Assembly (NCBI RefSeq): GCF_034702125.1
Contig: NC_085876.1
Coordinates: forward strand, 62,001 to 126,000
Source of the DNA: Engraulis encrasicolus
Taxonomy: Eukaryota > Chordata > Actinopteri > Clupeiformes > Engraulidae
Reading direction: 5' to 3'
DNA length: 64,000 nucleotides
Position numbers and translations under genes: made by a program. This document shows positions 36,934 to 47,519 of the stretch, in pieces (the first letter of the stretch is position 1; every line of letters starts with the position of its first letter). The notes beneath the pieces are model-generated. The model had not been told where the DNA came from. It was given only the letters and a program-made list of their open reading frames with translations, and did no database searches.

Positions 36934-39723
36934 ATGTAGTGGTACACTGCCAAGGCCTCTAGAGCCATGATGCAGTTGGTTATAATAGCTTATGATATAC
37001 CATATGAAAGCTTGGAGTCTGTAGTATACATATATTATGCTGTATTTGGTGTACCGTTTGTATAACAACAGTTGCTAGGCAAAGCATCTTCCTTAGCAAC
37101 CAGCATCAGTGATACGGTTCCTCTGCGATTACATTGTGTTGTGATGTCTGGATCTAGATGGCTTCTTTGAACCTCCAAGATGTCCCTAATAAGAATTTGA
37201 GTGGTAACAGTAATACATTCCTACTGTACATCATTGTACATGACCCCAGTATGCTCTAGGCCATACGTTTTAGTCCTATGTAGTTGTAAACTGTCAAGGC
37301 CTTAACAGCCATTTTGCAGTTGGTTATCATAGCTTGCCATATCTGTAAGCTTGAAGTGTGTAGTTTATGAATATTATATCATATTTTTGGTGTACCATTT
37401 GGAAAAATATACTTGGTTCAGTTATATGATGTGTGAGAGTTGTTTTCATTTTTCTGATCCTTTAAATGACTCATCCATACAACCATACACATATATAAAG
37501 ACCTTACAGGCAAATACATTAACAATTTGTAAAAGTATAATAATAGTTTAATTACTAACTACTGGAAATATTGACAATATAGCGAGCAGTACTGTATGTG
37601 TCACTGTCACATCTGTGCAAGTTGGAGCACAACACCACAATAGAAGGAAACAAGTTGAATCATAAACAAAGTTTATTGAACATTTGGGGAAAGGTTTAGT
37701 CCAAGGCAGACAGTTCATTCACTGCTGCTGTCACTGTCTGTGCTTGACCAATCACTTTCAACTTCACTCTCACTGTTATCATCACAGTGGACTTCACCAC
37801 AGATGTTATCCAACCTCTGTGGCTGACTCTCACCTTCATACCACAGGGGCTGTAGACCACTTTATGCCATTAACCACCCATGTCCTTGACCCACGGATGG
37901 AATTACAGGATTGTTGATGTTGGCTCTTTTCCACAGGGCAACCTGAAAATGAACCCTATGGACATGCTGCGTGAGGCTTTTTCTGCATGGTGGTAGCAAA
38001 GCCATGTCATCAACCTTTTCAGCTTTCTTTCCGCCATACAAGGCCCATGTGAATTTTTCACAATCATCAATAAGGGCTTCTGTCACTGTCCAGGTTTCAC
38101 CAAGTTTGGCAAGGTTGGTAACAAACTGGGGGGCTTTGAACATCTTCGTTAGAGGAAGAAGTTTACCTTTGCCCCGGAATGCACTTGTCGCATCATTCCC
38201 AGTGAAGCCATGGAGACCAAGTACAGCTATGCACTTTTCTTGGCCAAGTTATGCTGCAGTTTGTGTGCCATTGATCAGTCTGGACTTTCTCTGTATCTTG
38301 GTGTCAAGTAGGATGTTGATGCCCATGGTTCCAGCAAAGTGCAGCAAAATGAAGAATAGGTCAGAGTCGGGACTCTTGATCCGTACGTTGGTATAATGCT
38401 CATTTGCAGCATATTGGCTGTCAAGGACAACCCTGGTGTCGGTCTCTTCCTGTGATGACCTGAGTAATGGAATTTCAGTCTTTGTTGTCAAACCGTCCCC
38501 TGATGTAAGAAGGTATGAACATTCTTCACAGATAAAAATGACTTTGCGGCCTTGCAGTTTTGAAGCGTACTTATCACCACTCCATTGCTGTAATATAAGC
38601 CTGATAAACTGCACCTTGTTTTCCTCATTCGTTAAAAACTGTTTCCACTCCGTGGGACGTTTTGTTGCTCCATCCCCTATAATTAACTTCTCTCCGCAGC
38701 CACAGCGTTTCCTTTCCATTGACTTGATGGATTCGGGTCTGTATTGGTCTGTGCTGAAAATGATGTCTCCACATCCAGACATAGTTATGCTGTCAAATAG
38801 CAATGAGGAGATCTCTGCAAATGTGTCTGGAATGTTCTAAATTAAAAAAAAGATGCACAATAAAATTATACATTACACACCATTATACACATTCCATTAC
38901 TGTATTACTGTATTAGCTGATAACTCTGATGTATTTTCCAGGGCCATTTACCATCATATTGTAGAAGCAAGCATTTCCATCATATACTGTAAGGGTCTCT
39001 GATGGTGGAGGAATGGCAGAATTTGGTTGATCTTTCACCAGTTAGTGGAACACCAGAACATGGCTGGTGATTGGTTGATTGATTGAGTGGTGGTTGGTGA
39101 TTGGTTAATTGGTTGAGTGAAGGTCTTTATATACCGGTATATGTAAGTCATTTAAAGAATTGAAAAAAAAAACAGAGCTCTCACACATCATATAACTGAA
39201 CCAAGTATATTTTTCCAAATGTCATAGGTACACCAAAAATATGATATAATATTCATAAACTACACACTCCAAGCTTACATATGGTATATGGCAAGCTATG
39301 ACAACCAACTGCAAAATGGCTGTTAAGACCTTGACAGTTTATAACGACATAGGACTAAAACGTATAGCCTAGAGCATACTGGGGTCATGTACAATATGAT
39401 GTACAGTAGGAATGAATTATATTACTGTTACCACTCAAATTCTTATTAGGGACATCTTGGAGGTTCAAAGAAGTCATGTGGCACTCGGGAAAAGCCATCT
39501 AGATCCAGACATCACAACACAATGTAATCGCAGAGGAACCGTATCACTGATGCTGGTTGCTAAGTAAGATGCTTTGCCTAGCAACTGTTTCTATGCAAAA
39601 AGGTACATCAAATACAGTATAATATATGTACACTACAGACTCCAATCTTTCATATGGTATATCATAAGCTATTATAACCAACTGCATCATGGCTCTAGAG
39701 GCCTTGGCAGTGTACCACTACAT
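36934..39723 (-). mobile_element. DNA element with ~500-bp TIRs around a PIN/FEN-like gene exon
   Basis: The left arm 36934-37439 and right arm 39178-39723 are long inverted repeats, more than 90 percent alike by eye apart from small indels (for example CCATGATGCAGTTGGTTATA and AAGATGTCCCTAATAAGAAT). Inside each arm a block is tandemly duplicated (…GTGGTAACAGTAATA…), and part of it continues left to about 36812. Between the arms lie one coding exon and its poly(A) signal on the minus strand, and nothing else recognisable. The superfamily is not known to me, and the target duplication was not resolved. Confidence 0.7.
37715..38836 (-). pseudogene. C-terminal exon of TE-associated PIN/FEN-like family protein
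   Basis: A single frame of about 373 codons, broken by two in-frame TAA codons (38249-38251 and 37862-37864). It starts after a pyrimidine tract and TTTAG acceptor (minus strand) and ends at TGA; AATAAA lies 38 bp on (37672-37677). In order it shows TFAEISSLLFDSI, STDQYRPESIKSMERKRCG, EWKQFLTNEENK, SSQEETDTRVVL, IKSPDSDLFFILLHF, GLHGFTGNDATSAFRGKGK, LPPCRKSLTQHVHRVHFQ, a GHGW block and an acidic serine-rich tail. I know this layout from uncharacterised multi-copy animal proteins. The spaced acidic residues suggest a PIN/FEN-type nuclease fold, which is inference. Host function is unknown. Confidence 0.75.
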
Positions 39724-40439
39724 GCTGCATTGCATGGCGCCTGCTATCCAACTACATGGTCCAGCTGATTAGATGCCCGTGTGCCACGTGAGGTGACGTT
39801 GTACACAAAGTCAATGAGGAATATGAATAGGCCTATTAATAATAGCATTAACCCTCTGGAGTCTAGGGCCTCTCAGAGGCTTTCAGGCAGTTTGGAACAC
39901 CTTTACTTTTTTCAAGTATTTCAACTATCTGTAAACATCTATACTAATGTGGCTCATATGGCTGTATTCTGAAAAGTCTAACATAAAGAATATGATAGTA
40001 AAGTGAATGTAATACAAACATGTTTTATTTCAATTGAGTGTAAACACAACTGTACAAAAGAAATGGTTTCAGAAGTCTTTGAACAGTGCAAGAAAACACA
40101 ATATAAATATATTTATATATTATATATATTTATATATTATATTTATATTTAGTTTCAACCTTGTAAGCAAAAGTGTTGGCTGCATAAAAGAGCATTTTGA
40201 AATGTTTTGTTGTTTCCGTGTAAAGTGCAAAAAAGTAATTGTATGTCAAGGTACTGCATCTGTTATTCAGAATATTAATGAGACGGGTGGGCAACACCTC
40301 TGATGCCCCCCACCCCCCTGTCACTTGCCATGTAGCTGTATCTGTATGCCGCTGCCACAAGCACAGAAAATACATAGCTACTGTAGGCATCAGTCTGCTT
40401 TCCCAACTAGGCCTACTGCTAGTAAAGGTGTGTATAGTG

Positions 40440-40685
40440 GGCTGTGTTGGCTTAGGCGGTAGAGGAGCCGCTCGGCATCCAGAAGTTTGCAGGTTCGGGC
40501 CCGCTCTGCCCATTGATGTGTCCTTGAGCAAGAGACATTGCTTCTGGTGGCATGGTGGTACCTTGTGTAGAAGCCACTGCTATGAGTGTGTGAGTGTGAG
40601 TGTGAATGGGTGAATGTGAGGCATACAAAGTGCTTTGAGTGCTCAAGGGAGTGGAAAGGCGCCATATAGACTAGAAGCATTTCCA
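40440..40685 (+). mobile_element. tRNA-derived SINE
   Basis: Head with TTGGCTTAGGCGGTAGAGG (A box) and GCAGGTTCGGGCCCG (B box). The body is GTGAGTGTGAATGGGTGAAT, and the tail AAGTGCTTTGAGTGCTCAAG...GCGCCATATAG has the fish SINE/LINE-tail style. Confidence 0.7.
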
Positions 40686-40699
40686 GAAAAAGGCCCTTT

Positions 40700-40930
40700 A
40701 TAAGGGTGTTAGAAGCATTTTTTAGTAAAAGTTGGGAACCTAGTTTTCTAAGACAATTAGAGTACCCTGAATTCAGCTAGCCTGGTTCCCAAGCTGAATT
40801 TTGAGTTTTTGACCATGAAATGGGCAAAAAACAAAATGGCCGCCGAAATTCTTGATTTTGGGCAGAATACGTTAGAAAGTACCACTTCTCCATGGAAATA
40901 AATGTGCAATGCTCACATATTTGCATTTAT
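40700..40930 (+). repeat. Left inverted end paired with 56310-56535
   Basis: GTTAGAAGCA...AAAAGTTGGGAACC, GGTTCCCAAGCTG, AACAAAATGGCCGCC and GGAAATAAATG occur in the same order, inverted, at 56310-56535. The pair encloses the DIRS/Gypsy block and an N-terminal gene piece. Confidence 0.75.
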
Positions 40931-41145
40931 CATGTATTCCTACACTTACACAAAGGCAAATTGTCATGGCAAAAAGATAAAAATTACTATAATTATGCCT
41001 TTCTAATAATAAGATATTCTCGTAAATTGGCATTCAATAGCAATAGCCTCCGTAAAGCACATTATCATACAAAATTGTCATTCAATAAGATTTGGAAAGA
41101 AAAAGAGAGACAAAGAAGATAGTATTATCTAAAAGACTAAATATT

Positions 41146-41640
41146 GGGACATGAATATGTCCCCGGTTTTTTTAAGGAGATGAGTGAGCCATCTCTATGG
41201 GAGCGCACTCTCAGCTGTACGATTAGCTGAAGACCTTTGCAATCACGCCAAAGGTCCAATCAACTGCGTAGTGGGCAGGATGTCCACTTCGTCAAAACCG
41301 AATGGTTGCGCGCAAATAAGCCACTTTGATGCCAAACCTCTCTTCGGCTGTCGGCAATAAGGGTGTCTTGAGAGATGGCTCACTCATCTCCTTCAGAGAA
41401 CCGGGGACATATTCATGTCCTAATGCTCTCTTTCAGTCGAATCGTTCGCATATCTATGGGAGAGTTACAATCACTCCCGATTGCTGGTCCAAACTAGGCA
41501 GAACTCCAAGAGCCTCCTGTAAGTGTAGTGGAGCGCTGCTCCTTTAAGGGAAAGTCTGACGCTGCGGCACACGTCACCACGCCGCTCGTAGAGGCTTATG
41601 GGAAGTCTCTTCATAAACACTGCCAGTGGCTAGTATTCAG
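41146..41640 (-). mobile_element. DIRS 3' terminal part with hairpin
   Basis: GGGACATGAATATGTCCCCG ... CATCTCT (41146-41196) is inverted at 41371-41420. The sequence beyond (to about 41640) contains the AATCGGGAGTG and GAAAGAGA blocks seen in the DIRS end at 1-905. It is probably the 3' end of the element whose recombinase lies at 53569-55020, the Gypsy array having landed between. Confidence 0.6.
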
Positions 41641-41649
41641 TAAGCCTGC

Positions 41650-43061
41650 AAAGTTCCCCTTTGCGCGTTTCATCGCCACCGGCGAATGCTGTGGTTGCTT
41701 CTCCCCTCGCCGTCGAGAGGAGTGCGGTGTCCAGTTCAGATCTAGGAGATGTGGACCATTTCTTGTCCTCGTGAGTATGTGGACCATTTCTTGTCGCTGT
41801 TTATGTGCTAGCCAGCAGCTAGTGGCTAACTTCGCGTCTGCTGTTCTATAGGTTGTGATTCCAACTTGGCGTCTCTTACTTGGCTAGAGTGATCTCTTGC
41901 TTCTCCACTGGCAAGGACTTCGGTGGACAATACCAACGGTTACCTTGCGCTTTTCCCGTCTCCTGCACGCCGGTATGTATTATAGTGGGTTAGCTTGTGC
42001 CTTTACCCAGCCCTGACTGTTTGTTTTCGTACCATGGTTGCTAACGACGGCCATTATTATGGTTTCAGCGTGTGGTCGCTACCGGCGCCTCGGCCGTGTA
42101 CCTCTGTATTGGCACTCCGACTGTGAGAATCGCGCATCGGTGCACCCTCATCTCCGGGTAAGGTAACCTCTCGGCAGCAGAATCGTGTGATAGTGGGTGT
42201 CCTGCTAGCTTGGCTAACGCTCTCCTCCTCCCTCGCAGGTTGTATCCGTGTGGCCGTGGTCAGACACACCACGCGTTTAGGTGCACGAGCGGCGACTTTT
42301 AGCCCCGGTTGTGTGGTGCCTCTGGAAGCCGGGAACCTGTATCTCGGCTGCTGCTCCGGCCTCGGGAACTTTGGACATTCGTGTGTGCGTTGGCGCGCTC
42401 TAGTTCAGTGTGTGTGTGTGTGTGTGTGTGTGTCATGATTGTGTGTGTGTGTGCGTGTGGTACGGCCACTATTAGTCCCTGGGCCAGAAGGCTAACAGGG
42501 CTGGACTAACTCTACTTCCCATCTTTTACTTTTGTTTGCTGTGCCCCTCTTCTAACCCTGTGTGCTGATTTTTGACTTAATCCTTTTGTTTATGGTTTTG
42601 TTTATGCAGTGTTTCGTTTTCTTTGCTTTATTTGGTTTGCTGTGAATTATTTAATTTATTTTCTTTTATTAACCCTTTAGAGTTGGTACCAACCTGAAAA
42701 GTCTAAGATAAGCCCCAGGGGCTGAAGTGTCTGTGTCTGTGCAATCCATTTGAGCCATGTTGGCTACCCCTAGTGACTACACTGTTTGTGGATCTGTGTG
42801 TGTTGTGGCAGAACACCCACCACACTGTAATTTATATATTTTTTATAATGAAAGTAATAATAAAGAATTGAATTATTAATTGTCACCACTGTCTCTGCCT
42901 CCATTGTGCACGAACCTGTGTTTGCCTGGTAATCTATTGTGCGGGTACATTGTGTGTTGGTCCGGGGTATCTGTAACTACCCCTAATTCATTTCCTCCGG
43001 GGGCTCCACCCCCGGGGGTGGCGTAGTCGAACTACTTCCTGTAACGGTCTCGCCCACTACA
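41650..43061 (+). mobile_element. 5' LTR of Gypsy element A (start not resolved)
   Basis: Ends ...CCCACTACA immediately before a TTT spacer and the primer binding site. AATAAA (42860) and the GC-rich U5 fit an LTR. Three GT...AG segments of 81, 96 and 81 bp (41771-41851, 41973-42068, 42158-42238) look like mini-introns. A (GT)n tract sits at 42411-42432. It does not align with the LTR at the 3' side of the element. The left boundary is approximate because no second copy is present. Confidence 0.6.
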
Positions 43062-43064
43062 TTT

Positions 43065-43083
43065 TGGCGTAGTCGGCAGGATT
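43065..43083 (+). promoter_or_regulatory. Primer binding site, tRNA-Ser
   Basis: TGGCGTAGTCGGCAGGATT is complementary over 19 nt to the 3' end of vertebrate tRNA-Ser (AGA/UGA type, recalled), including CCA. It sits 3 bp after the LTR end. Confidence 0.85.
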
Positions 43084-43359
43084 GGCATAGGAGCAGAGAC
43101 ACTGGTTTCATTTTTTTTAGGTTTTTGTTTTGTCACTCTTTGTAATAGAAATTTGTCATATGGTCAATGGTTGAATGAGTGTATGTATGTGGTTGGTTGA
43201 AAGTGAGAGCACCACTGAATAAGCGCTGTGAGTTTGTGTTTTTCCTGTAGAAGCGGAGCAGCAGCCGAGGTTGGGAGACCGCCCCTCTCTCGGGATTTGG
43301 ACCAGCCATCCCTGTGAGTTTTTGCATTTTCCAAATTTGTCTTGATCGGTTTCCGCAGC

Positions 43360-44442
43360 ATGTCGCGGGACGCACAAGAGATTAGGGATGAGTTGGCTGA
43401 GGTAAGAGCCGAGAATGAGCGCTTAAAGGCCTCCCTCGCCCAGCGGGCCACAAGTACGAGCACACTAAATGGTAGCGCCCCGGCAGGGTCCGCTACAGAA
43501 CGTTTGGTCTTTGTCCCAAGGGAAAAGAAGTGCCTATTGTTTAAGGGAAATGGGGGCATAAGTATCGAGGCGTGGAAGGAGGAGGCGGAAGCATGTATGC
43601 GGGCGCACCATTTTTCTGCTGCCGAGAGAGCCTATTTTCTTTACGATCACTTGGATGGCGAGGCACGGGATGAGATCCGCTATAGGCCGAGAGAAGAAAA
43701 AGAAAACCCAGAGAAAATTTTTGAAATTTTACAGGAGCTTTACGGTTGCCCACAGTCATACGTGGCCTTGCAGGAGGCGTTCTTTTCGAGAAAACAGCAA
43801 GAGGGAGAGACACTGCTAGAGTTTTCAATCGCATTAATGACCCTTATTGATAAGGTTAGACGAAATGCGCCTGAGGGAATTCTTAACGCTGACGTTCTTC
43901 TGCGTGATCAGTTTGTGGAGCATGTTAACGAGGGCGCCTTGCGTCGTCACTTGAAGAGTTTCATTCGGACCACGCCGTTAGCCACTTTGATCGCGGTGCG
44001 TAAGGAAGCCATGCGTTGGGAACGGAGGGGCGCCGCCGAACCGCAGCGGCCGCGTAGCTTTTCCTTGTCTTCACTCGATCGCTCCCTTGGGGTCCCTGGT
44101 ACCTCTTGCGCCGTAAGCATGGATCCCCGTGGTGGGGCGCCGACCAGATCTGATATGGAGAAGTTGCAGGCCGACATGGCGAAGCTCATGGAAATGGTGC
44201 AAAATCAACAGGCTCAGTTGCAGCATTTTTCTCGGGGTGCGGCCACACAGGGGGAGCCACGGAGGCGAGGTCGGTCTCCTCGGGAGGGACCCCTTGTCTG
44301 CTGGTGCTGTCGTGCGACAGGCCATATTGCTGCGGATTGTGACGGAGAACGAGTGGTGGGGCCCCCACAAGCACCCTCCCGTAGAGGCTCCGGGTTTTCG
44401 GAGAATGGGCCCCTCCAACCGAACCAGCCCTCGGGAAACTGA
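43360..44442 (+). CDS. Gypsy element A gag
   Basis: Gag forms the particle that packages retrotransposon RNA in the cytoplasm. The frame opens at 43342, but the first ATG is at 43360, right after a TTTCCGCAG that could be a splice acceptor of the leader. The N-terminus is a short coiled coil (EIRDELAEVRAENERLKASL). The body (LLFKGNGGISIEAWKEEAE ... FFSRKQQEGETLLEFSIALM) resembles the Gypsy/PNMA-Arc gag fold. One CCHC zinc knuckle, CWCCRATGHIAADC, is near residue 320. About 360 residues. The protease frame overlaps it in the -1 direction, as expected for frameshift expression. No internal lesion seen. Confidence 0.88.
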   Translation: MSRDAQEIRDELAEVRAENERLKASLAQRATSTSTLNGSAPAGSATERLVFVPREKKCLLFKGNGGISIEAWKEEAEACMRAHHFSAAERAYFLYDHLDGEARDEIRYRPREEKENPEKIFEILQELYGCPQSYVALQEAFFSRKQQEGETLLEFSIALMTLIDKVRRNAPEGILNADVLLRDQFVEHVNEGALRRHLKSFIRTTPLATLIAVRKEAMRWERRGAAEPQRPRSFSLSSLDRSLGVPGTSCAVSMDPRGGAPTRSDMEKLQADMAKLMEMVQNQQAQLQHFSRGAATQGEPRRRGRSPREGPLVCWCCRATGHIAADCDGERVVGPPQAPSRRGSGFSENGPLQPNQPSGN

Positions 44443-44462
44443 CGCCCACCGGACTGAGGAGT

Positions 44463-45152
44463 CACAGTCCGGGGGGGGCCTCTCTTGGCTCACGTAATGC
44501 CCTTGCCCCTGCCAATGCCGCCGAGGCGTTACTTTCTAACTGTCCACATCTGCTCGTCCGGATGGGCGGGGTTCAGGTCCCCTGTCTCATTGACACTGGG
44601 TCTATGGTGTCCACCGTCACTGAAAGTTTCTTCGCTGCCAACTTCGAATCTTTGGGGCAGGAGCGTTTACGCTCATGTCACTGGCTGCAGCTCCGAGCGG
44701 CCAACGGCCTAGAGATTCCTTACTTGGGCTACTTGGAGCTGAATATTGAGCTTTGCGGGAAGAGTATGCCTGATTGCGGTGTTCTGGTCGTTCGCGACCC
44801 CCCAGGGGGCACGGCTTCCGTGGTCCCTGGGGTTCTTGGTATGAATGTTATCGGCAAGTGTTATAAGGAACTTTTTGGGCGGCACGGTCCCACGCTTTTC
44901 GATCTCCCATCAGTGTCAACTGCCCCTCGACCGGTGGTGAAAGCGCTGCAACACTGTCATCAGGCTGAAATCCGGCCCACCCCAGAGACCAGTGGCATGG
45001 TGAATGTCCGGGGCCGTGCGCCATGGCGGGTTCCGGGGGGGACCATGAAGTTGATTCCTGCCACCTGCCCTGAGCAACATTCAGGGCTTGGAACCCTCTT
45101 TGAGCCGACGGACCGGGGGTTGCCCGGGGGGTTGCTGGTGTCCCCTGCCTAG
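44463..45152 (+). CDS. Gypsy element A protease region
   Basis: The aspartic protease cuts the gag-pol polyprotein. The active-site block is CLIDTGSMVST (about 44580-44612), with the downstream hydrophobic VVPGVLGMNVIG block. The frame is -1 relative to gag and is already open upstream of the ATG at 44562, so it is probably expressed as a gag fusion. It is closed by an amber codon at 45150-45152; the same frame continues directly into reverse transcriptase. The bases after the TAG (GTG) do not match the usual retroviral readthrough context, so this is more likely a nonsense mutation. Confidence 0.82.
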   Translation, partial: HSPGGASLGSRNALAPANAAEALLSNCPHLLVRMGGVQVPCLIDTGSMVSTVTESFFAANFESLGQERLRSCHWLQLRAANGLEIPYLGYLELNIELCGKSMPDCGVLVVRDPPGGTASVVPGVLGMNVIGKCYKELFGRHGPTLFDLPSVSTAPRPVVKALQHCHQAEIRPTPETSGMVNVRGRAPWRVPGGTMKLIPATCPEQHSGLGTLFEPTDRGLPGGLLVSPA

Positions 45153-47519
45153 GTGCAGGTGACCCGTGGCTTGGTGCAGATCCCTGTAGTTAACGTCGGT
45201 TGTACGGACGTCCTGCTGTACCCTCGTACTAGACTCGGACAGGTGAATGCTGTGTCGATCATCAGCTTGCCACGGGACGTGGTGGAGGTCCGTTCCGTGG
45301 CCGCCATTACTGACCCTCAGGACTTGTTACCCCTGCCTGCCGAGGAACAGGCTGAGGTCCGGGCCCTGCTTCTGAGGTACTCTTCGGTCTTCTCCGCCCA
45401 TGAGGGCGACTTGGGTTGCACTTCCCTAATCTCGCACGACATCCCGCTGTTGGATCCGACACCGGTCCGGCAGCGTTACAGGCGCATTGCCCCCTCCGAC
45501 TACGAGGCCGTAAAAACCCATATCAACCAGCTCCTCCAGGCGAAGGTCATCAGAGAAAGCAGTAGTCCATTCGCTTCTCCCCTTGTTCTAGTCCGGAAGA
45601 AGGATGGGAGCTTGCGACTCTGTGTCGACTATCGCCTGTTAAATGCCCGAACTCGGAAGGATGCCTTTCCACTCCCTCGGATCGAGGAGACATTGGACAT
45701 GTTGGCAGGTGCCCGCTGGTTTTCTACGATGGACTTAGCCAGTGGGTACAACCAAGTCCCCGTGACAGAAGGTGATCGGGCCAAAACGGCATTCTGTACC
45801 CCCTTCGGGTTGTTCGAATGGAACAGAATGCCTTTTGGCCTGTGCAATGCACCAGGTACATTTCAACGATTAATGCAACGTATGTTCGGCGACCAACAGT
45901 GTCATTCCGTTCTACTGTATCTTGACGACATCGTGATCTTCTCGTCCACCGTGGCGCAACATCTACAGCGCCTGGAGATGGTCTTGACCCGGTTGCAGTC
46001 GGAGGGGCTGAAGGCTAAATTAGGGAAGTGCGCGTTCTTTAAGCCGGAGGTTCAGTACTTGGGACATGTGATCTCTCAGCACGGTGTCTCTACCGACCCT
46101 GGCAAGGTGGAGGCAGTGTCCACATGGCGGCGACCTGCCAATGTGTCGGAGCTCCGATCATTCCTAGGCTTCGCCAGCTATTATCGACGATTCGTTGAAG
46201 GATTCGCAAAGCTGGCCGCGCCGTTGCATCGATTGGTGGCCACCTTGAACGGGAGCCGTTCCCGTCGGCCCTCGGGGCAGCAGTTCCTTGATGCATGGTC
46301 AGAGGATTGCGAAAGAAGTTTTGAGGAACTCAAGGGGAGGCTCGTGTCGGCGCCGGTACTGGCGTACGCGGACTTTAGCCGCCCATTTATTCTTGAGGTC
46401 GACGCCAGCCATTGCGGACTGGGCGCGGTCCTCTCGCAGGAGGTGGACGGCAAAGTCCGACCGGTGGCATACGCCAGTAGAACGTTAAGACCTACAGAGC
46501 GGAATATGAACAATTACAGTTCTATGAAGCTCGAGTTCCTCGCCCTAAAATGGGCCGTCACCGAGAAGTTTCGCGAATATCTCTTGGGCCAGAAGTGTGT
46601 CATGTACACTGATAATAACCCCCTGAGTCACCTCACTACTTCCAAACTTGGGGCGGTCGAACACCGGTGGGCCGCACAGCTCGCATCATTTGATTTTGAA
46701 TTAAAGTACCGCTCGGGTAAATCTAACGGTAATGCGGACGGCCTGTCGCGGCAGAATCAGCCAGACCAAGAAGACGTGAGTGACCTGGTTCCGGGTACAG
46801 CGGTCCCTAGATTGCTGCAACAGGTAGCGGCTCAGGGAGACGGCAGCACCGCCTCTCAGTCCAGTGTCTCGGGGTTGTTCCCCCACGCTTTGCCGGTTCT
46901 GCGCACTCTGCAAGCAAGCGACCCCGGTGGTCAGCTGCAACCGGCCGCTGTCCCGGGGGGTAGCATCACCGCCTCTCAGTTGGTTGTTTCGGTGCTGCCC
47001 TCCCACTCTTTGCCGGACCTGTGCGCTCTGCAAGAAGGAGACCCTGTTATCCAGCCGATTCTGGCCTTCTGGAAGGCGCGTCGGCGGCCTACTCGTGAGG
47101 AACGGGAAGCTCTGTCACCCTTGGCCTTGATCCTGTTGCGGCAGTGGAAACGGTTTGTGGAGAACGATGGAGTCCTTTACCGGAGAGTGCTACACCCCAG
47201 TGGCCGTGATGAGTGCCTCCAGCTGGTTTTGCCGGCTGCCCTGCAATCAGAGGTCCTAAACCAGCTCCACGAGCACCATGGCCACCAGGGGATTAATCGA
47301 ACACTGGAGTTGGTTGGGCAACGGTGTTACTGGCCCCGCATGTTTGCGGAGGTGCGCCGATGGTGTGAAAAGTGCCTTAGGTGCCAAGAGTCCAAAGGGG
47401 AGCCTCCTCTAGCCGCCGCGTATATGGGCCACCTACTGGCATCTCGGCCCAACGAAGTGGTAGCTGTGGATTTCACGCTTTTGGAGCCCACGTCGGGGGG
47501 GGGGTGGAGAACGTTTTAG
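45153..47519 (+). CDS. Gypsy element A reverse transcriptase, RNase H, integrase N-terminus
   Basis: The polymerase region of a Ty3/Gypsy element: copies the RNA and begins integration. Order seen: RT fingers (VRKKDGSLRLCVDYRLLN), MDLASGYNQV, the catalytic YLDD at about residue 256, RNase H (EVDASHCGLGAVLS near residue 417, TDNNPLSHL), then the integrase zinc motif (HEHHGHQG ... CEKCLRC, residues about 706-745). The first catalytic Asp of integrase (AVDF) is near residue 772. The frame is lost at a run of ten G (47495-47504). The motifs themselves are intact, so the copy is young but disabled by the amber codon upstream and this frameshift. Confidence 0.92.
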   Translation: MQVTRGLVQIPVVNVGCTDVLLYPRTRLGQVNAVSIISLPRDVVEVRSVAAITDPQDLLPLPAEEQAEVRALLLRYSSVFSAHEGDLGCTSLISHDIPLLDPTPVRQRYRRIAPSDYEAVKTHINQLLQAKVIRESSSPFASPLVLVRKKDGSLRLCVDYRLLNARTRKDAFPLPRIEETLDMLAGARWFSTMDLASGYNQVPVTEGDRAKTAFCTPFGLFEWNRMPFGLCNAPGTFQRLMQRMFGDQQCHSVLLYLDDIVIFSSTVAQHLQRLEMVLTRLQSEGLKAKLGKCAFFKPEVQYLGHVISQHGVSTDPGKVEAVSTWRRPANVSELRSFLGFASYYRRFVEGFAKLAAPLHRLVATLNGSRSRRPSGQQFLDAWSEDCERSFEELKGRLVSAPVLAYADFSRPFILEVDASHCGLGAVLSQEVDGKVRPVAYASRTLRPTERNMNNYSSMKLEFLALKWAVTEKFREYLLGQKCVMYTDNNPLSHLTTSKLGAVEHRWAAQLASFDFELKYRSGKSNGNADGLSRQNQPDQEDVSDLVPGTAVPRLLQQVAAQGDGSTASQSSVSGLFPHALPVLRTLQASDPGGQLQPAAVPGGSITASQLVVSVLPSHSLPDLCALQEGDPVIQPILAFWKARRRPTREEREALSPLALILLRQWKRFVENDGVLYRRVLHPSGRDECLQLVLPAALQSEVLNQLHEHHGHQGINRTLELVGQRCYWPRMFAEVRRWCEKCLRCQESKGEPPLAAAYMGHLLASRPNEVVAVDFTLLEPTSGGGWRTF

